Shown here one piece after another: positions 18,382-27,119 of a stretch of 64,000 nt of DNA. The position numbers and the translations under genes are program-made. The stretch is from a virus. Each line of letters starts with the position of its first letter. Position 1 is the stretch's first letter. A model generated the notes under the pieces. It made no database searches, was not told where the DNA came from, and worked only from the letters and a program-made list of their open reading frames with translations. The stretch lies in IMG/VR virus record IMGVR_UViG_3300036768_001490, positions 62,001 through 126,000 of that record, one strand, 5' to 3'.

Positions 18382-20136
18382 TCAACCTCCCAGGATCTCG
18401 ACAGGGGTGTCCACTGTGATTTCACCGCGCCGATAGGCCCGGATGGCATCCTGGCGGGAACGGAACACGCGCGGGCGCTTCCTTGACACGGAGCGCCGCC
18501 GGGTGGACTCGTACAGCCCGCCCAGGTACTCCTGCCCCGGCATGTGTACCGGCGACTGGAAGTCCGCCGGCGAGAACAGGGACCGGCTGGGCAGCAGCCG
18601 GTCGTATGCCTCCTTCACCGCCTCCGGCGACGTCGGCACGTGGAACTGCATGGCGTCGCCGTCGAAGTCGGCGTTGAACCCCTTGGTCACGAGGGGGCTC
18701 AGGTGGATGGTGTTTCCGCTTACCAGCCGGGGGCGAAAGGCCAGGATGCCGAACTTGTGCAGCACGGGGGCCCGGTTGACGTACACGGGGCGCTCTTCCA
18801 TTTCCTCTTGCATGATGGAGCGGGCCAGCGGCGTCCGCTCCCGGACGTGGCGCAGGGCCTCGCGGATCGGCAGGCCGCGCCGCCGGAGCCGGCGGACGAT
18901 GAACTTGCTGTAGACGTCGAACGCCTGGTTCTCCGGGATGCCGATGGAGTCCATGTCCATGTCCGGGTCCGGCGTGATGACGGCCCGGCCGACGTTGTCC
19001 ACGGTGGTGGAGAGCAGCTTGCGCTGCATCGTGCCGAACTTGGGGGATTCTCCGAAGATGCTCTTCAGGATCCCACTGACGCCCTTCTCCTGGAGCTTGG
19101 GGTGCATGGGCTCGCCGAGACCCACGACGGCCTGGAAGGCGTGGTAGACGGCCAGGCGCTCGGGGCCCGCGTTCTTCTTGCCCACCTGCTTGACCATGTC
19201 GTTGTAGTTGCGGATGGCGTCCAGCAGCTCCTTGTACAGGTAGTTGGGGTCCGATATAAGCGGGATGCCCGTGTCTCCCAGCATGGACACGGGCCGGAAG
19301 GCAGGCGGCAGCACGGGCACCCGATGCAGCACCCAGTCGCGCGGGTGCAGGCCGAGCTTCTTGGCGCTGTCCAGGTACTGCCAGCGACGGATCGCCTCGT
19401 CCCGGTGGGAAGCGCGGCCGTACCGCCACTCCGCCCGGGCCTTGTCCAGCTCCTTGTCCAGGTCCAGCTGGTCCAGCGCCTTGGCCACGGCCTGGGGTCC
19501 GCTGCCGTACCCCGGCAGAGACTCGTCTCCGGCCAGCACCGCCTCGAACTTCTTCTGCGTCAGGCCCAGGATGCGGCGGATCGGCTCCTCCATGACCGGG
19601 TTCGGCAGCGGCTCGGGCAACTCGATGGCGGCCCAGCGCCGGCCGCCGTGTCCACCCGTCAGTTTGGGGTCAAACAGGCCGCCGGGGATGGGACTCATGT
19701 TGTCGTCGAAGCGCACCAGCTCCCCGGAACGGATGATGCGGTTGCCTGCCAGCTCCTTGACGTCCTGGTCCGTCAGGGCCATGACGTTTGCCCGGTGCCC
19801 GTCCGGGACGACATTGATGCCTGCCGCCTTCAGCTGGTGGACGAACTTATCGTACACGTAGGGCACCTTGGGCTTCACCGGCGTGAAGCCCAACATGAAC
19901 TGGAGCCAGAACTGTTCGTTCTTCTGTCCCCGGATGAGGCGGGCGTCCCGGAGCGTCTCCGTGGCCCCGTGGGACATCAGGGCGTTGACGTCCAGCATGG
20001 ACAGCCTCTTCGAGTTGCTGACGAGCACGCCGCAGACCGCGTACAGGTGGACGTCAGCGACCGTGATGTCGTAGACATCGGCCAGGCTGTCCCTGCCGGC
20101 AGACGGACAGTATGGCCGGACCTCCCTGACGCGCAT
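18382..20136 (-). CDS. rpoB-rpoC (central part): IntC of a split intein, then RNA polymerase beta C-terminus fused to beta' N-terminus
   Basis: Residues 1-41 are the C-terminal half of an intein (SLADVYDITVADVHLYAVCG, then VLVSN). Ser42 opens the extein SKRLSMLDVNALMSHGATE, matching the beta C-terminus after GEM (compare cellular GEMEVWALEAYGA). From about residue 111 the sequence is beta': RIIRSGEL, PGGLFDPKLTGG, IELPEPLPNPVMEEPIRRIL, APVLHKFGILAFRP and the Mg-binding NADFDGD at 488-494, so catalysis is likely intact. It ends after VDTPVEILGG, near the point where cyanobacterial beta' is split. The missing remainder is at 10486-15372. Maturation needs trans-splicing with the upstream gene, 31 bp away. 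Confidence 0.92.
   Translation of the reverse strand: MRVREVRPYCPSAGRDSLADVYDITVADVHLYAVCGVLVSNSKRLSMLDVNALMSHGATETLRDARLIRGQKNEQFWLQFMLGFTPVKPKVPYVYDKFVHQLKAAGINVVPDGHRANVMALTDQDVKELAGNRIIRSGELVRFDDNMSPIPGGLFDPKLTGGHGGRRWAAIELPEPLPNPVMEEPIRRILGLTQKKFEAVLAGDESLPGYGSGPQAVAKALDQLDLDKELDKARAEWRYGRASHRDEAIRRWQYLDSAKKLGLHPRDWVLHRVPVLPPAFRPVSMLGDTGIPLISDPNYLYKELLDAIRNYNDMVKQVGKKNAGPERLAVYHAFQAVVGLGEPMHPKLQEKGVSGILKSIFGESPKFGTMQRKLLSTTVDNVGRAVITPDPDMDMDSIGIPENQAFDVYSKFIVRRLRRRGLPIREALRHVRERTPLARSIMQEEMEERPVYVNRAPVLHKFGILAFRPRLVSGNTIHLSPLVTKGFNADFDGDAMQFHVPTSPEAVKEAYDRLLPSRSLFSPADFQSPVHMPGQEYLGGLYESTRRRSVSRKRPRVFRSRQDAIRAYRRGEITVDTPVEILGG
20014..20136 (-). mobile_element. Split intein, C-terminal half (IntC)
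   Basis: Forty-one residues at the start of the beta/beta' gene include a block-F-like DVYDITVADVHLYAVCG and end VLVSN before Ser+1. The length and the Ser-Asn ending resemble naturally split DnaE-type inteins, whose IntC is about 35-40 residues. The partner IntN is the last 98 residues of the preceding gene. Confidence 0.88.
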
Positions 20137-20167
20137 GCTACGCCCTCCCTGGAGACCGCGCCGGACC

Positions 20168-23100
20168 CTAGCACTCCATCAGGTCGTCTCCCGCCGCCAG
20201 CTGGCACGCCAGCTTCCTGCTGCCATCTTGCAGCACGAACTCATGGTTGCGGGTGCATACCAGCGTGGCTCCGTCCGCCAGCTCGACCTCCACCAGCGTG
20301 GACGCGGGCACCCGGTAGTGGAACCAGTCCGTGACGGCGTACCAGCCTGCCTCCTGGCCCTCCAGGCCCCGCGCGCGGACGCGCAGAGGCAGACGTCCCT
20401 CCACCACCTGCCGGATCGTCCGCGGCCCCTGGTCCGTGTGCAACACGGTGTCGCCCAGGAAGCAGCCCATTTCCCCTCCCTTGGACGGGCTCTCGTCCAG
20501 GGAGTACGCGCCCCCGCCGCGGCCCTGGCCCTTGGAATTGCCGGACAGCATCGGCTTGCCGTTGCGACGGACATACAGCAGACCTGTCTCCATTTCCGCG
20601 CAGTAGACGATGCCGTTGTAGTCCTTGGTCCAGAAACGGCCCTCGCCCGGACCGGCCCAGGCATCGGTGCGCTCCGGCACCACGCGGCAGACCCAGGAGG
20701 GCAGGAAGTGGGAACTGGGCCCGGGCGGCCGCCGCTGCACGATGGCGCCAAGTCCCGCCCGGATGAACAGCTCCTGGAAATCGTCCGCCAGGCCCCGGGA
20801 CAGGGACACGTAGCCCAGGCGCCGCCCCGCCTCGTCCCTGCCGCAGCTAGCCAGCCAGGCGGCACAGGTCCGGCGCAGCACGTCCGGCGGCTGCTCCAGC
20901 AAGTGGCGTGGCAGGCGCTTGGAGCGGGCATGCCCGCCGTACCGCCGCAGGTGTTGCGCAAGAGGACGGTGCGCCAGGACGTAACCCTTACCGGGGACGT
21001 ACTCCCACGGCAGGGCCAGACGTTGCAGCAGCTCCTCCAGCGCCGCAGCCCGCGCCGGCCCGTCGCCCGGCTTTTGCCCACGGACGAAGAAGGTGACGTC
21101 CGCGCGCCGCGGCGTCACCCGGGCATGGCCCGCGCCGGCCCACCAGCCGACCAGCTCGGCGTAGTCCCCGCAGTCCATCTCCTGGCCGCACACGAGCAGT
21201 CTGGCAGCGCAGACCTGGCCATTCTCCACTGGCCAGCCAAACTGGGGCACGCGGAAGCGGCGGCCATGCACCTCCTGCGCCGGCAGCAGGGCGCACACCG
21301 GGTCGGGACACTGGCCCAGGTCCGCGTACAGGCGGTGGTTTCCCGTGACCAGGTAGTCGAGGTCGCGGCTCGTGAAGCCGTACAGGGTGCCACGGAAGGA
21401 AGCCCGGATGAGGCGCAGCGGCCGCTCGAACACCAGCCGGCCGCCACGCACCGTGGCCAGCTCGTCGTCGCAGCGCACCTGGGGCCAGGGCACCCAGCCA
21501 CGGGCAGTCAGGGCCTCCGTGGCGGCATCGAAGCACTCCGCCGTGTGGTGCAGCTTCATGAAGAAGCGGTTGCCGGTAGCGATCCCGCGGACCTTCATGT
21601 CCCTTTCCGGCCAGAAGATGTCCTCGGTGTCCTTCAGGCCGTGCCGCTCCAGCTGCCGCCGCACCCAGGCGGTCATGTCCTCCTCGCCCTCGAAATCAGT
21701 CACCTTGATGGGGCGTCCCAGCTTCCGGGCCAGCTTGCCCAGCATGGCCTCCGCGATCTGGGCCGGGTTGACACGGGTGATGACGCCGAGCGGGTTCAGC
21801 AGGACTTCCAAAGGCTCGCCGTCCTCGCCCCGCGGCATCAGGCTGTCTGGCACAATGGCGGCGACCACGCCCTTGTCCCCGTAGCGCCCGGACATCTTGT
21901 CGCCGACCTGCATTGGCTCGACGGACTTGACCACGACGACCGGCCCGCTCTTGCTCCAGACCACGTCGGTGACGACGCCCGGCTGGTGGTGCTTCCACAG
22001 CACGCTCTCGTCGTTGTACCCAGGCTGCTTCTTCCGGTGGACCTTGTTCTGTGCATGCTCCCGCTGCCGCGCCGCCAAGATGAGCGGGTCGCCGTACTGG
22101 ACGACCGTGCCCGGCTTGACCGTGCCGTCGTCGTTGATGGTGTCCAGCACCTTCCGCTCGAACTTCTGGGGAAAGAGGCCGATGAAATCGCGCTTGCCCA
22201 GCTTGTGTCGGTCGCTCACCTCCAGACTGTGCTGGTACATGTGCTCGGACGACATCTTCTTGGCCATGCCCTCGGAGATCACGACGGCGTCCTCGTAGTT
22301 GTACCCCAGGTAGGGCCAGTAGGCCACGCGGGCATTGACCCCCAGGGCCATCGCGCCGTTGTTGTCCGTGTAGTTGCTCCGGGCCAAAAGCTGGCCGCGT
22401 CGGAAGTTGTCGCCTGGTCGGACCAGGGGGATCTGGTGGATGAACGTCTTGCGGTTGAATGGATAGTTGTCGTACAGCTCGATCTCTTCCTTCCGGCCAT
22501 CCGCGTACTGGACCTTGATTACTCCGTCACGGACGTCGATGACCCGTCCGTCCGCACCAGCCTCCACTGCGCCAAGGTGCTTGCCGTACTCTTCCTCAAA
22601 AGATCTCTTCCCCTTGGACTCTGGTGTGCCGGATTGTACAAGCGGAGCCTCGGCGGCGATGAGAGGAAGGGCCTGCGTAATGTAGCGGCTGCCCATCGCC
22701 ACGCGCTGTCCCTTGACCATGCTTTTAAGCGGCACCAGGTTGCCCAGAGGGCTGAACGTGTCCTCGAAATGAGGGATGACAAAGTCGATGTCTTTCTTGC
22801 GCACATAGGACAGTTTGCCTCCCTTCATCACAGGCACGCGCTTGCTGTCCCAGCGGAGGACGTCCGGCGTGGCCACGGCCGCGTCGGCCAGGTCGCGCGG
22901 CCCCTTCCAGACCAGCTTTCCCCTCCGGTCGAGCAGCTGCACGTACAAGCTGCCGTCACTCCCCTTGCGCGCACCCCGGGCCACATGCAGGTCCACGCCT
23001 GCCCGGAAGCTGTTACCAGACCAGTGACCCGGAGTGCCGTCCCGGCGGACGTAGAGAAGTCCGCCCGGCACCGTGGCGCAGTAGACGGGGCCGTCGTAGT

Positions 23101-25330
23101 CCAGCCGGTAGTAGGACGCTGGCGATGCGCCCCATTCCTCGTCGCCAGCATAGAGGCGGACGCGGTGCCGGCGCCGCTGCCCGTCCGGCTCAGGACGCAG
23201 CACGCTGGGGATGCCCAGCGTGAAGGCCAGCAGGACCATCTGCTTGGCCAGGGCCAGGCTGCTAGACTGGAACTGGACGAACCGGCCGTGCCGGTCCTTC
23301 CTTCCACCGGCCAGCAGCAGGACCGCGTACAGGCGGCGGCGGGACTCCAGGCTGCCGGCCAGCAGACAATCCGGCAGCCTGCGGCCGTGTGGACCGTCCA
23401 GCTCCCGGCAGAGACCGGCCAGGCGCCTGTCCTCCAACACGAAGACCTGGCCGGCCGCGTCATACTCCCAGACAAGTCCCAGGCGCGTCAGCAGGGCGGT
23501 GAGCCGCGCGTGCTGGGAACGGTACGCTTGCGGACGGCAAGACAGGCGCAGCCTGTCCGGGTTGATGACGTCTTCCTCCTGGTCAGCCGTCCCGGCCGCG
23601 GCCGTGTACCAGCAGACCAGCTCCGCCCAATCCTCCGCCGACCCGGGCCGACCCGAGGTCCACTCCTCCCAGGCACCGTATAGATCATCGCCGCGGTAGC
23701 AGGGACCGCCGCCGAGATGGAGGCGGGGCCGGCCAAAGGCTGCCGCGGCCGTCTCTTCCTGGTAAGTCCCGTCCGCCTGGCCGCGCGGCCGCACCCACAG
23801 GCGATGGTCCGGCGTGACCAGATAGCTCAGCAGCCGCGTCCGCACACCCAGCAGCTTGCCACGGTAATGGCCACAGTGCAGCTGCGTGGGCCGGTGCCAC
23901 TCCACGGTGCCACCGACCAGGCAGGCCAGCTCGTCCTTCTGGGCCACTTCCGGCCACGCCTTCCAGCCGGAGCGAGTCATCACCTCGGTCCGGGCGTCGT
24001 AGCACTCCGGCGTGCGCAGCGGGTCGATGAAGCCCAGGTGCGACGGCTGCACGGAGCGGGCCTCGTCCGGAATGGAGTCGATGTTCGGGATGCCGCCCTC
24101 TCCCATGCGCGTGATCCGCGTCTGCTTGTCAAACACTTCCGCCGGGTTGATCTCCTCCAGCGCCTCTGCCAGGCCGCTGCCCAGCAAGACCTCCTCGATC
24201 TGAGGCGTCAGGGCACCGCTCGGCATCTTGTCCAGCGAGCCGGCCAGGGAGACCTTGCGGAACAGCTGCGCCAGGGTCCGGCCGTGGTCGCGGGCGATGC
24301 GCTCGGCGAACATGTCCTCGGGACCGAGGAAGACCTGGTAAGCCAGGTGGTCGCGGTCGTCCGGGTCGGTTTCCCGGCGGCTGACCTGGAGCAGCTTCTG
24401 CGTGGCCTTGAGGATGACCTCCTTGCTGAGCCGGTCATACGGCTGCCCCAGGGTGTGGCGGGTGACTTCCGGGTCCAGCTCCATCGCCTGGAACTTGGCG
24501 ACCAGCTTTTGCCGTTCGCTGCCCTCGTCCCCGTCCCGCTCGTTCTTCCGCAGCAGGCGGTCGGCCAGTTTTCGCATGGTCCCCCGGTCGGGATACTGGG
24601 CATTGGCGGCGTACAGATCGTTGCCCCAGTAGGCCCGCACCTCCCGGTCGGTGGCCCCCATAGCTTGCAGCAGCGGCAGTAGCGGCATCTCCGCCTGGCC
24701 CAGGCGGATCTTGAACAATCCCTTTTCTGGGTCCAGGAAGTAACGGTGCGAGACGCCCTTCCCTGGCAGCACGTTGACGTGGCTTTCCAGCTCCCCGTTG
24801 TCCTTGATGCGGGTGAAGATGCCCGGCCGCAGCCGTTGCTGGTGGCTGACCGTGTACTCGTTGCCCCGGTGGATGAACGTCCCCAGGCTGGACAGATAGG
24901 GCACGCGCGCGATGACCTGGGTGCGACGTTGTAGCTCCTTGCCAGTGGCCGAGTCCTCCAGCACCCAGGTGCCCTGCAAGCGCCGGGCCAGCGTGCCGCC
25001 CGTGAGAACGGCCTGCTTGCGCTGACGGCGAGAGAAGCGCTCCGGGTCGGCCCACTTCACGTCGGTCAGGCGCAGACGGTGCTTGCCGTCATCCAGCGGA
25101 GCAATGGACTGGGCGGCATGGAGCACGTTGTCGTAGAGGGAACGGCGCGTGGCATCGGTGTCGCCAAAGGCGCGCAATGCCGGCAGAGGTGACGGCGGAG
25201 CCGCGCCGGCGCCGGCGAGCACGGCGTCGGCCCTCGTTGGTGGCAGTAGCGACGACACGGCTTGCCCCTTCCTTGCCAAGTCACCTTCCCGTCCGCCGCT
25301 ACCGTGTCCGGCCGGACGGAGCGCGGCCAT
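20168..25330 (-). CDS. rpoB (N-terminal part): RNA polymerase beta with two inteins and a C-terminal IntN
   Basis: The precursor has 1720 residues. Exteins are 1-442, 774-1265 and 1599-1622. Beta signatures include FIHRGNEYTVSHQQRLRPG (residues 152-170), HLGFIDPLRTPE, GYNYEDAVVISEG, the catalytic-site lysine motif MQVGDKMSGRYGDKGV, LLNPLGVITRVN and MKLHH, then YSLDESPSKGGEMG. Two large inteins interrupt at RTPE and HHTAE; the chain then stops inside a third, at residue 1720, leaving an N-terminal half. After two cis events and one trans event the beta part would continue into the next gene's product. The start at 25330 has GGGGG upstream and overlaps the previous gene by 32 bp. No alpha, omega or sigma subunit is seen in the window. 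Confidence 0.93.
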   Translation of the reverse strand: MAALRPAGHGSGGREGDLARKGQAVSSLLPPTRADAVLAGAGAAPPSPLPALRAFGDTDATRRSLYDNVLHAAQSIAPLDDGKHRLRLTDVKWADPERFSRRQRKQAVLTGGTLARRLQGTWVLEDSATGKELQRRTQVIARVPYLSSLGTFIHRGNEYTVSHQQRLRPGIFTRIKDNGELESHVNVLPGKGVSHRYFLDPEKGLFKIRLGQAEMPLLPLLQAMGATDREVRAYWGNDLYAANAQYPDRGTMRKLADRLLRKNERDGDEGSERQKLVAKFQAMELDPEVTRHTLGQPYDRLSKEVILKATQKLLQVSRRETDPDDRDHLAYQVFLGPEDMFAERIARDHGRTLAQLFRKVSLAGSLDKMPSGALTPQIEEVLLGSGLAEALEEINPAEVFDKQTRITRMGEGGIPNIDSIPDEARSVQPSHLGFIDPLRTPECYDARTEVMTRSGWKAWPEVAQKDELACLVGGTVEWHRPTQLHCGHYRGKLLGVRTRLLSYLVTPDHRLWVRPRGQADGTYQEETAAAAFGRPRLHLGGGPCYRGDDLYGAWEEWTSGRPGSAEDWAELVCWYTAAAGTADQEEDVINPDRLRLSCRPQAYRSQHARLTALLTRLGLVWEYDAAGQVFVLEDRRLAGLCRELDGPHGRRLPDCLLAGSLESRRRLYAVLLLAGGRKDRHGRFVQFQSSSLALAKQMVLLAFTLGIPSVLRPEPDGQRRRHRVRLYAGDEEWGASPASYYRLDYDGPVYCATVPGGLLYVRRDGTPGHWSGNSFRAGVDLHVARGARKGSDGSLYVQLLDRRGKLVWKGPRDLADAAVATPDVLRWDSKRVPVMKGGKLSYVRKKDIDFVIPHFEDTFSPLGNLVPLKSMVKGQRVAMGSRYITQALPLIAAEAPLVQSGTPESKGKRSFEEEYGKHLGAVEAGADGRVIDVRDGVIKVQYADGRKEEIELYDNYPFNRKTFIHQIPLVRPGDNFRRGQLLARSNYTDNNGAMALGVNARVAYWPYLGYNYEDAVVISEGMAKKMSSEHMYQHSLEVSDRHKLGKRDFIGLFPQKFERKVLDTINDDGTVKPGTVVQYGDPLILAARQREHAQNKVHRKKQPGYNDESVLWKHHQPGVVTDVVWSKSGPVVVVKSVEPMQVGDKMSGRYGDKGVVAAIVPDSLMPRGEDGEPLEVLLNPLGVITRVNPAQIAEAMLGKLARKLGRPIKVTDFEGEEDMTAWVRRQLERHGLKDTEDIFWPERDMKVRGIATGNRFFMKLHHTAECFDAATEALTARGWVPWPQVRCDDELATVRGGRLVFERPLRLIRASFRGTLYGFTSRDLDYLVTGNHRLYADLGQCPDPVCALLPAQEVHGRRFRVPQFGWPVENGQVCAARLLVCGQEMDCGDYAELVGWWAGAGHARVTPRRADVTFFVRGQKPGDGPARAAALEELLQRLALPWEYVPGKGYVLAHRPLAQHLRRYGGHARSKRLPRHLLEQPPDVLRRTCAAWLASCGRDEAGRRLGYVSLSRGLADDFQELFIRAGLGAIVQRRPPGPSSHFLPSWVCRVVPERTDAWAGPGEGRFWTKDYNGIVYCAEMETGLLYVRRNGKPMLSGNSKGQGRGGGAYSLDESPSKGGEMGCFLGDTVLHTDQGPRTIRQVVEGRLPLRVRARGLEGQEAGWYAVTDWFHYRVPASTLVEVELADGATLVCTRNHEFVLQDGSRKLACQLAAGDDLMEC
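20171..20464 (-). mobile_element. Split intein, N-terminal half (IntN)
   Basis: The last 98 residues of the beta gene begin with Cys1 (CFLGDTVLHTDQGPRTI) after GGEMG, contain the block-B-like CTRNHEFVL and then stop after LAAGDDLMEC. No endonuclease sequence follows; the complementary 41-residue IntC starts the next gene 31 bp downstream. Confidence 0.88.
20537..21535 (-). mobile_element. Intein 2 in RNA polymerase beta
   Basis: The intein spans 333 residues (1266-1598). Cys1 (CFDAATEALTARGW) follows KLHHTAE; TGNHRLYA is the block-B-like motif; the end is LLYVRRNGKPMLSGN before Ser+1. The central domain again looks like a decayed LAGLIDADG enzyme (LVGWWAGAGH and CAAWLASCGRD). Similarity of start, end and layout to intein 1 suggests that the two share an origin. 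Confidence 0.88.
23012..24004 (-). mobile_element. Intein 1 in RNA polymerase beta
   Basis: The intein spans 331 residues (443-773). Cys1 (CYDARTEVMTRSGW) follows RTPE; a block-B-like TPDHRLWV is at positions 64-71; the end is GLLYVRRDGTPGHWSGN before Ser+1. The middle resembles a LAGLIDADG endonuclease, but the two expected acidic repeats read LVCWYTAAAG and LYAVLLLAGG, without the catalytic aspartates, so homing activity is probably lost. Confidence 0.88.
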
Positions 25331-26297
25331 GTCCCCCTTCTGTCCCGGCAGGCACTGGCGGCACCATGACCGGCTCGGGAATGGCGTAGATCGCGTCCGG
25401 CTGCTGCTCGAACAGGCGCCGCTGCTGGCGACGCAAGGCGTTCTCCAGGAGCTTCCGCCGCGAACGCTTCTCTATCCGGTCGTACACGATGGCCCCCGTC
25501 AGCAAGGCGCTGAGGCCGGCATAGGCCCCATAAATGCCGGGAAGGCGCTCCAGGAAGCCGGGAATGCGATCCATGAGGCCGCCGATGTCCAGTGCCTCCT
25601 TTTCCAGGGAAGTGCCCAGCAGCTGCTGCATCCTGCCCCACAGTGCGTCGAGCGCCTTGCCGACCTTGACCATGTCCGGCTCGTCCTTCTCCTGGCCACG
25701 GTCGGCGGCCTTCTTGGGAGAAACGCCAGGCAGCGACTCCAGGGGCTCGTCGTACTGCGCGAGAATGGCCTGGCGGAACTCACGCCGCGCCTTGCTCAGC
25801 TCCTCCTCGTTTTCCCGCCGCCGCTGCTCCCGGAGCAGGTTCGTCAGGCCACCGTAGCCCAGGCCGAAGCCGCCGAGCGCGGCGGCGAACATGGCGGGGT
25901 AGTACCAGGGGAAGCCACCCTTGGAACGGGGCGGCGACACCTCCACCTGCACCTTCTCCACCTGCCCCTCCTTCACCTGCCCCTGCGGGGACTCCTCCAC
26001 CGGGTAGGGCAGCGGCAGCAGGGCAGGCCCCCAGCGCCGACGCTTGCGCTGCTTCGAGCGCATCATGTTGTACATGCCCACCGCGCTGGCGCCGGCGGCG
26101 CCGATGCCCAACGAGGCAAGGCCCAGTTTGCGGATGTCCTGCAATGCCTCGTCCTGGAGCTTGGACAGCTTCAGCCGCTTCACCGCGTTGACGAAGTTCT
26201 GCACGTCGTCCGGCGTGACATTCATCCCTTGCTTACTGGCGATTTCTTTCACCTGTGACGGGGAGAGAAAATTCGCGTTGCTGCGGAGGCCAAACAT
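25299..26297 (-). CDS. Membrane-associated virion-like protein, 332 aa
   Basis: The start at 26297 (MFGLRSNANFLSPSQV) has GGAG eight bases upstream even though it overlaps the previous gene by 65 bp; an ATG at 26225 would avoid overlap but has a poorer site. There is a hydrophobic segment near residues 55-75 (LGLASLGIGAAGASAVGMY), a second near 130-155 (YYPAMFAAALGGFGLGYGG), a helical charged part and a third hydrophobic stretch near 260-275, then a basic Arg/Gln-rich tail. No enzyme motif is present. The 3' end overlaps the beta start by 32 bp, so expression is probably coupled to the polymerase. Confidence 0.5.
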   Translation of the reverse strand: MFGLRSNANFLSPSQVKEIASKQGMNVTPDDVQNFVNAVKRLKLSKLQDEALQDIRKLGLASLGIGAAGASAVGMYNMMRSKQRKRRRWGPALLPLPYPVEESPQGQVKEGQVEKVQVEVSPPRSKGGFPWYYPAMFAAALGGFGLGYGGLTNLLREQRRRENEEELSKARREFRQAILAQYDEPLESLPGVSPKKAADRGQEKDEPDMVKVGKALDALWGRMQQLLGTSLEKEALDIGGLMDRIPGFLERLPGIYGAYAGLSALLTGAIVYDRIEKRSRRKLLENALRRQQRRLFEQQPDAIYAIPEPVMVPPVPAGTEGGHGRAPSGRTR

Positions 26298-26667
26298 GTC
26301 CTAACTCCACTGTCTTGTCACTCAAGAACGGCGTGCGCGTGCCATCTTCCAGGTAATACTCAAACCACTCGACGTAATGCTTGGTGGTCCCGCGCCAGAA
26401 TCGTTCCAGGTAAAACAGCTGAAACCAGCCGTTGCCGCAACACTCCATGACGTCGCAGAACAGCTTGTTCTCCCGAGGCACGGTCACGTCAAAGAACGCA
26501 TTGCGGAAGTCCGAGACCTTGACGACGCGAGCCTCGTACTCGTCCTCGGGCAGCACGGGCGCGGTCGGCCCACGGAACGGCAGGCCGTCCACAGACGACC
26601 TGCCCCACCAGAGCCGCTGCCCGGCGCTGTGCGTCCGGTTGCTGAACTTGACCAGGCTGGAAGGCAT
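26233..26667 (-). CDS. Conserved-looking aromatic protein, 144 aa
   Basis: The 144-residue protein has a distinctive core: DFRNAFFDVTVPRENKLF, CGNGWFQLFYLERFWRG and TTKHYVEWFEYYLEDG. The density of aromatic residues and the TTKHYVEWFEYYLE segment look like a conserved small phage protein that I associate with planctomycete genomes; no function is known to me. Two cysteines precede CGNGW. Its 3' end overlaps the next gene by 65 bp. Confidence 0.5.
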   Translation of the reverse strand: MPSSLVKFSNRTHSAGQRLWWGRSSVDGLPFRGPTAPVLPEDEYEARVVKVSDFRNAFFDVTVPRENKLFCDVMECCGNGWFQLFYLERFWRGTTKHYVEWFEYYLEDGTRTPFLSDKTVELGHVWPPQQREFSLPVTGERNRQ

Positions 26668-26685
26668 GGACGACGCTCGCGGGTT

Positions 26686-27096
26686 CTAGGGGAAGACACG
26701 CCCCGTCTTCCGCTTCTTCTTGGCATAGTCCTTGATGGCCCGCCGGCGGCGGAGGGCTTCCGTCTCCCGCTTGTACGCCTCCACCAGCTCCATGTTCTTG
26801 ACTTCCTCGATGTCCTGGTAGTCGATGTCGGTGGCGCGAGACAGGGCGTAACCGCCGATGCCGCCAATGATGGGCGGAGCAGCCAGAGCCAGCGGTAGGC
26901 CGTACATGAACAAGCCCTTTGCGACCCCCTCGCCCAGGCCGTACAACTTGTCCAGCATGCCCGTGATGAAGGCGCGCTTCTCCAGCAGGTCGTTGGCTGC
27001 CTGGACCCGTTCCAGCATCTGCGCCGGTGTCAGCTGCTCTTCCACACAGCGGGAGAGGAAGCCGACCTTGAAAGCCTCCCTGGCAGAAAGCGCCAT
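26686..27096 (-). CDS. Small membrane-associated virion-cluster protein
   Basis: The start at 27096 (MALSAREAFKVGFLSRCVEE) is chosen because GGAAGG precedes it; a longer start at 27114 lacks a site. The first 35 residues match a pattern seen in minor structural proteins of large phages (AFKVGFLSRCVEEQLTP). A hydrophobic glycine-rich segment follows (residues about 58-82), then a charged helix with a very basic end (KDYAKKKRKTGR). Probably a virion or membrane-associated factor; function unknown. Confidence 0.5.
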   Translation of the reverse strand: MALSAREAFKVGFLSRCVEEQLTPAQMLERVQAANDLLEKRAFITGMLDKLYGLGEGVAKGLFMYGLPLALAAPPIIGGIGGYALSRATDIDYQDIEEVKNMELVEAYKRETEALRRRRAIKDYAKKKRKTGRVFP

Positions 27097-27119
27097 GCCC
27101 CACGTCCTTCCCATACCAT

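Noticed and set aside
20135-23683. A 1182-codon plus-strand open frame opposite beta
   Set aside because: Same reason: antisense shadow of conserved beta and its inteins, with no recognisable motif.
23012-24004. Functional LAGLIDADG homing endonuclease inside intein 1
   Set aside because: The acidic residues expected in both motifs are missing (LVCWYTAAAG, LYAVLLLAGG), so I call it decayed.
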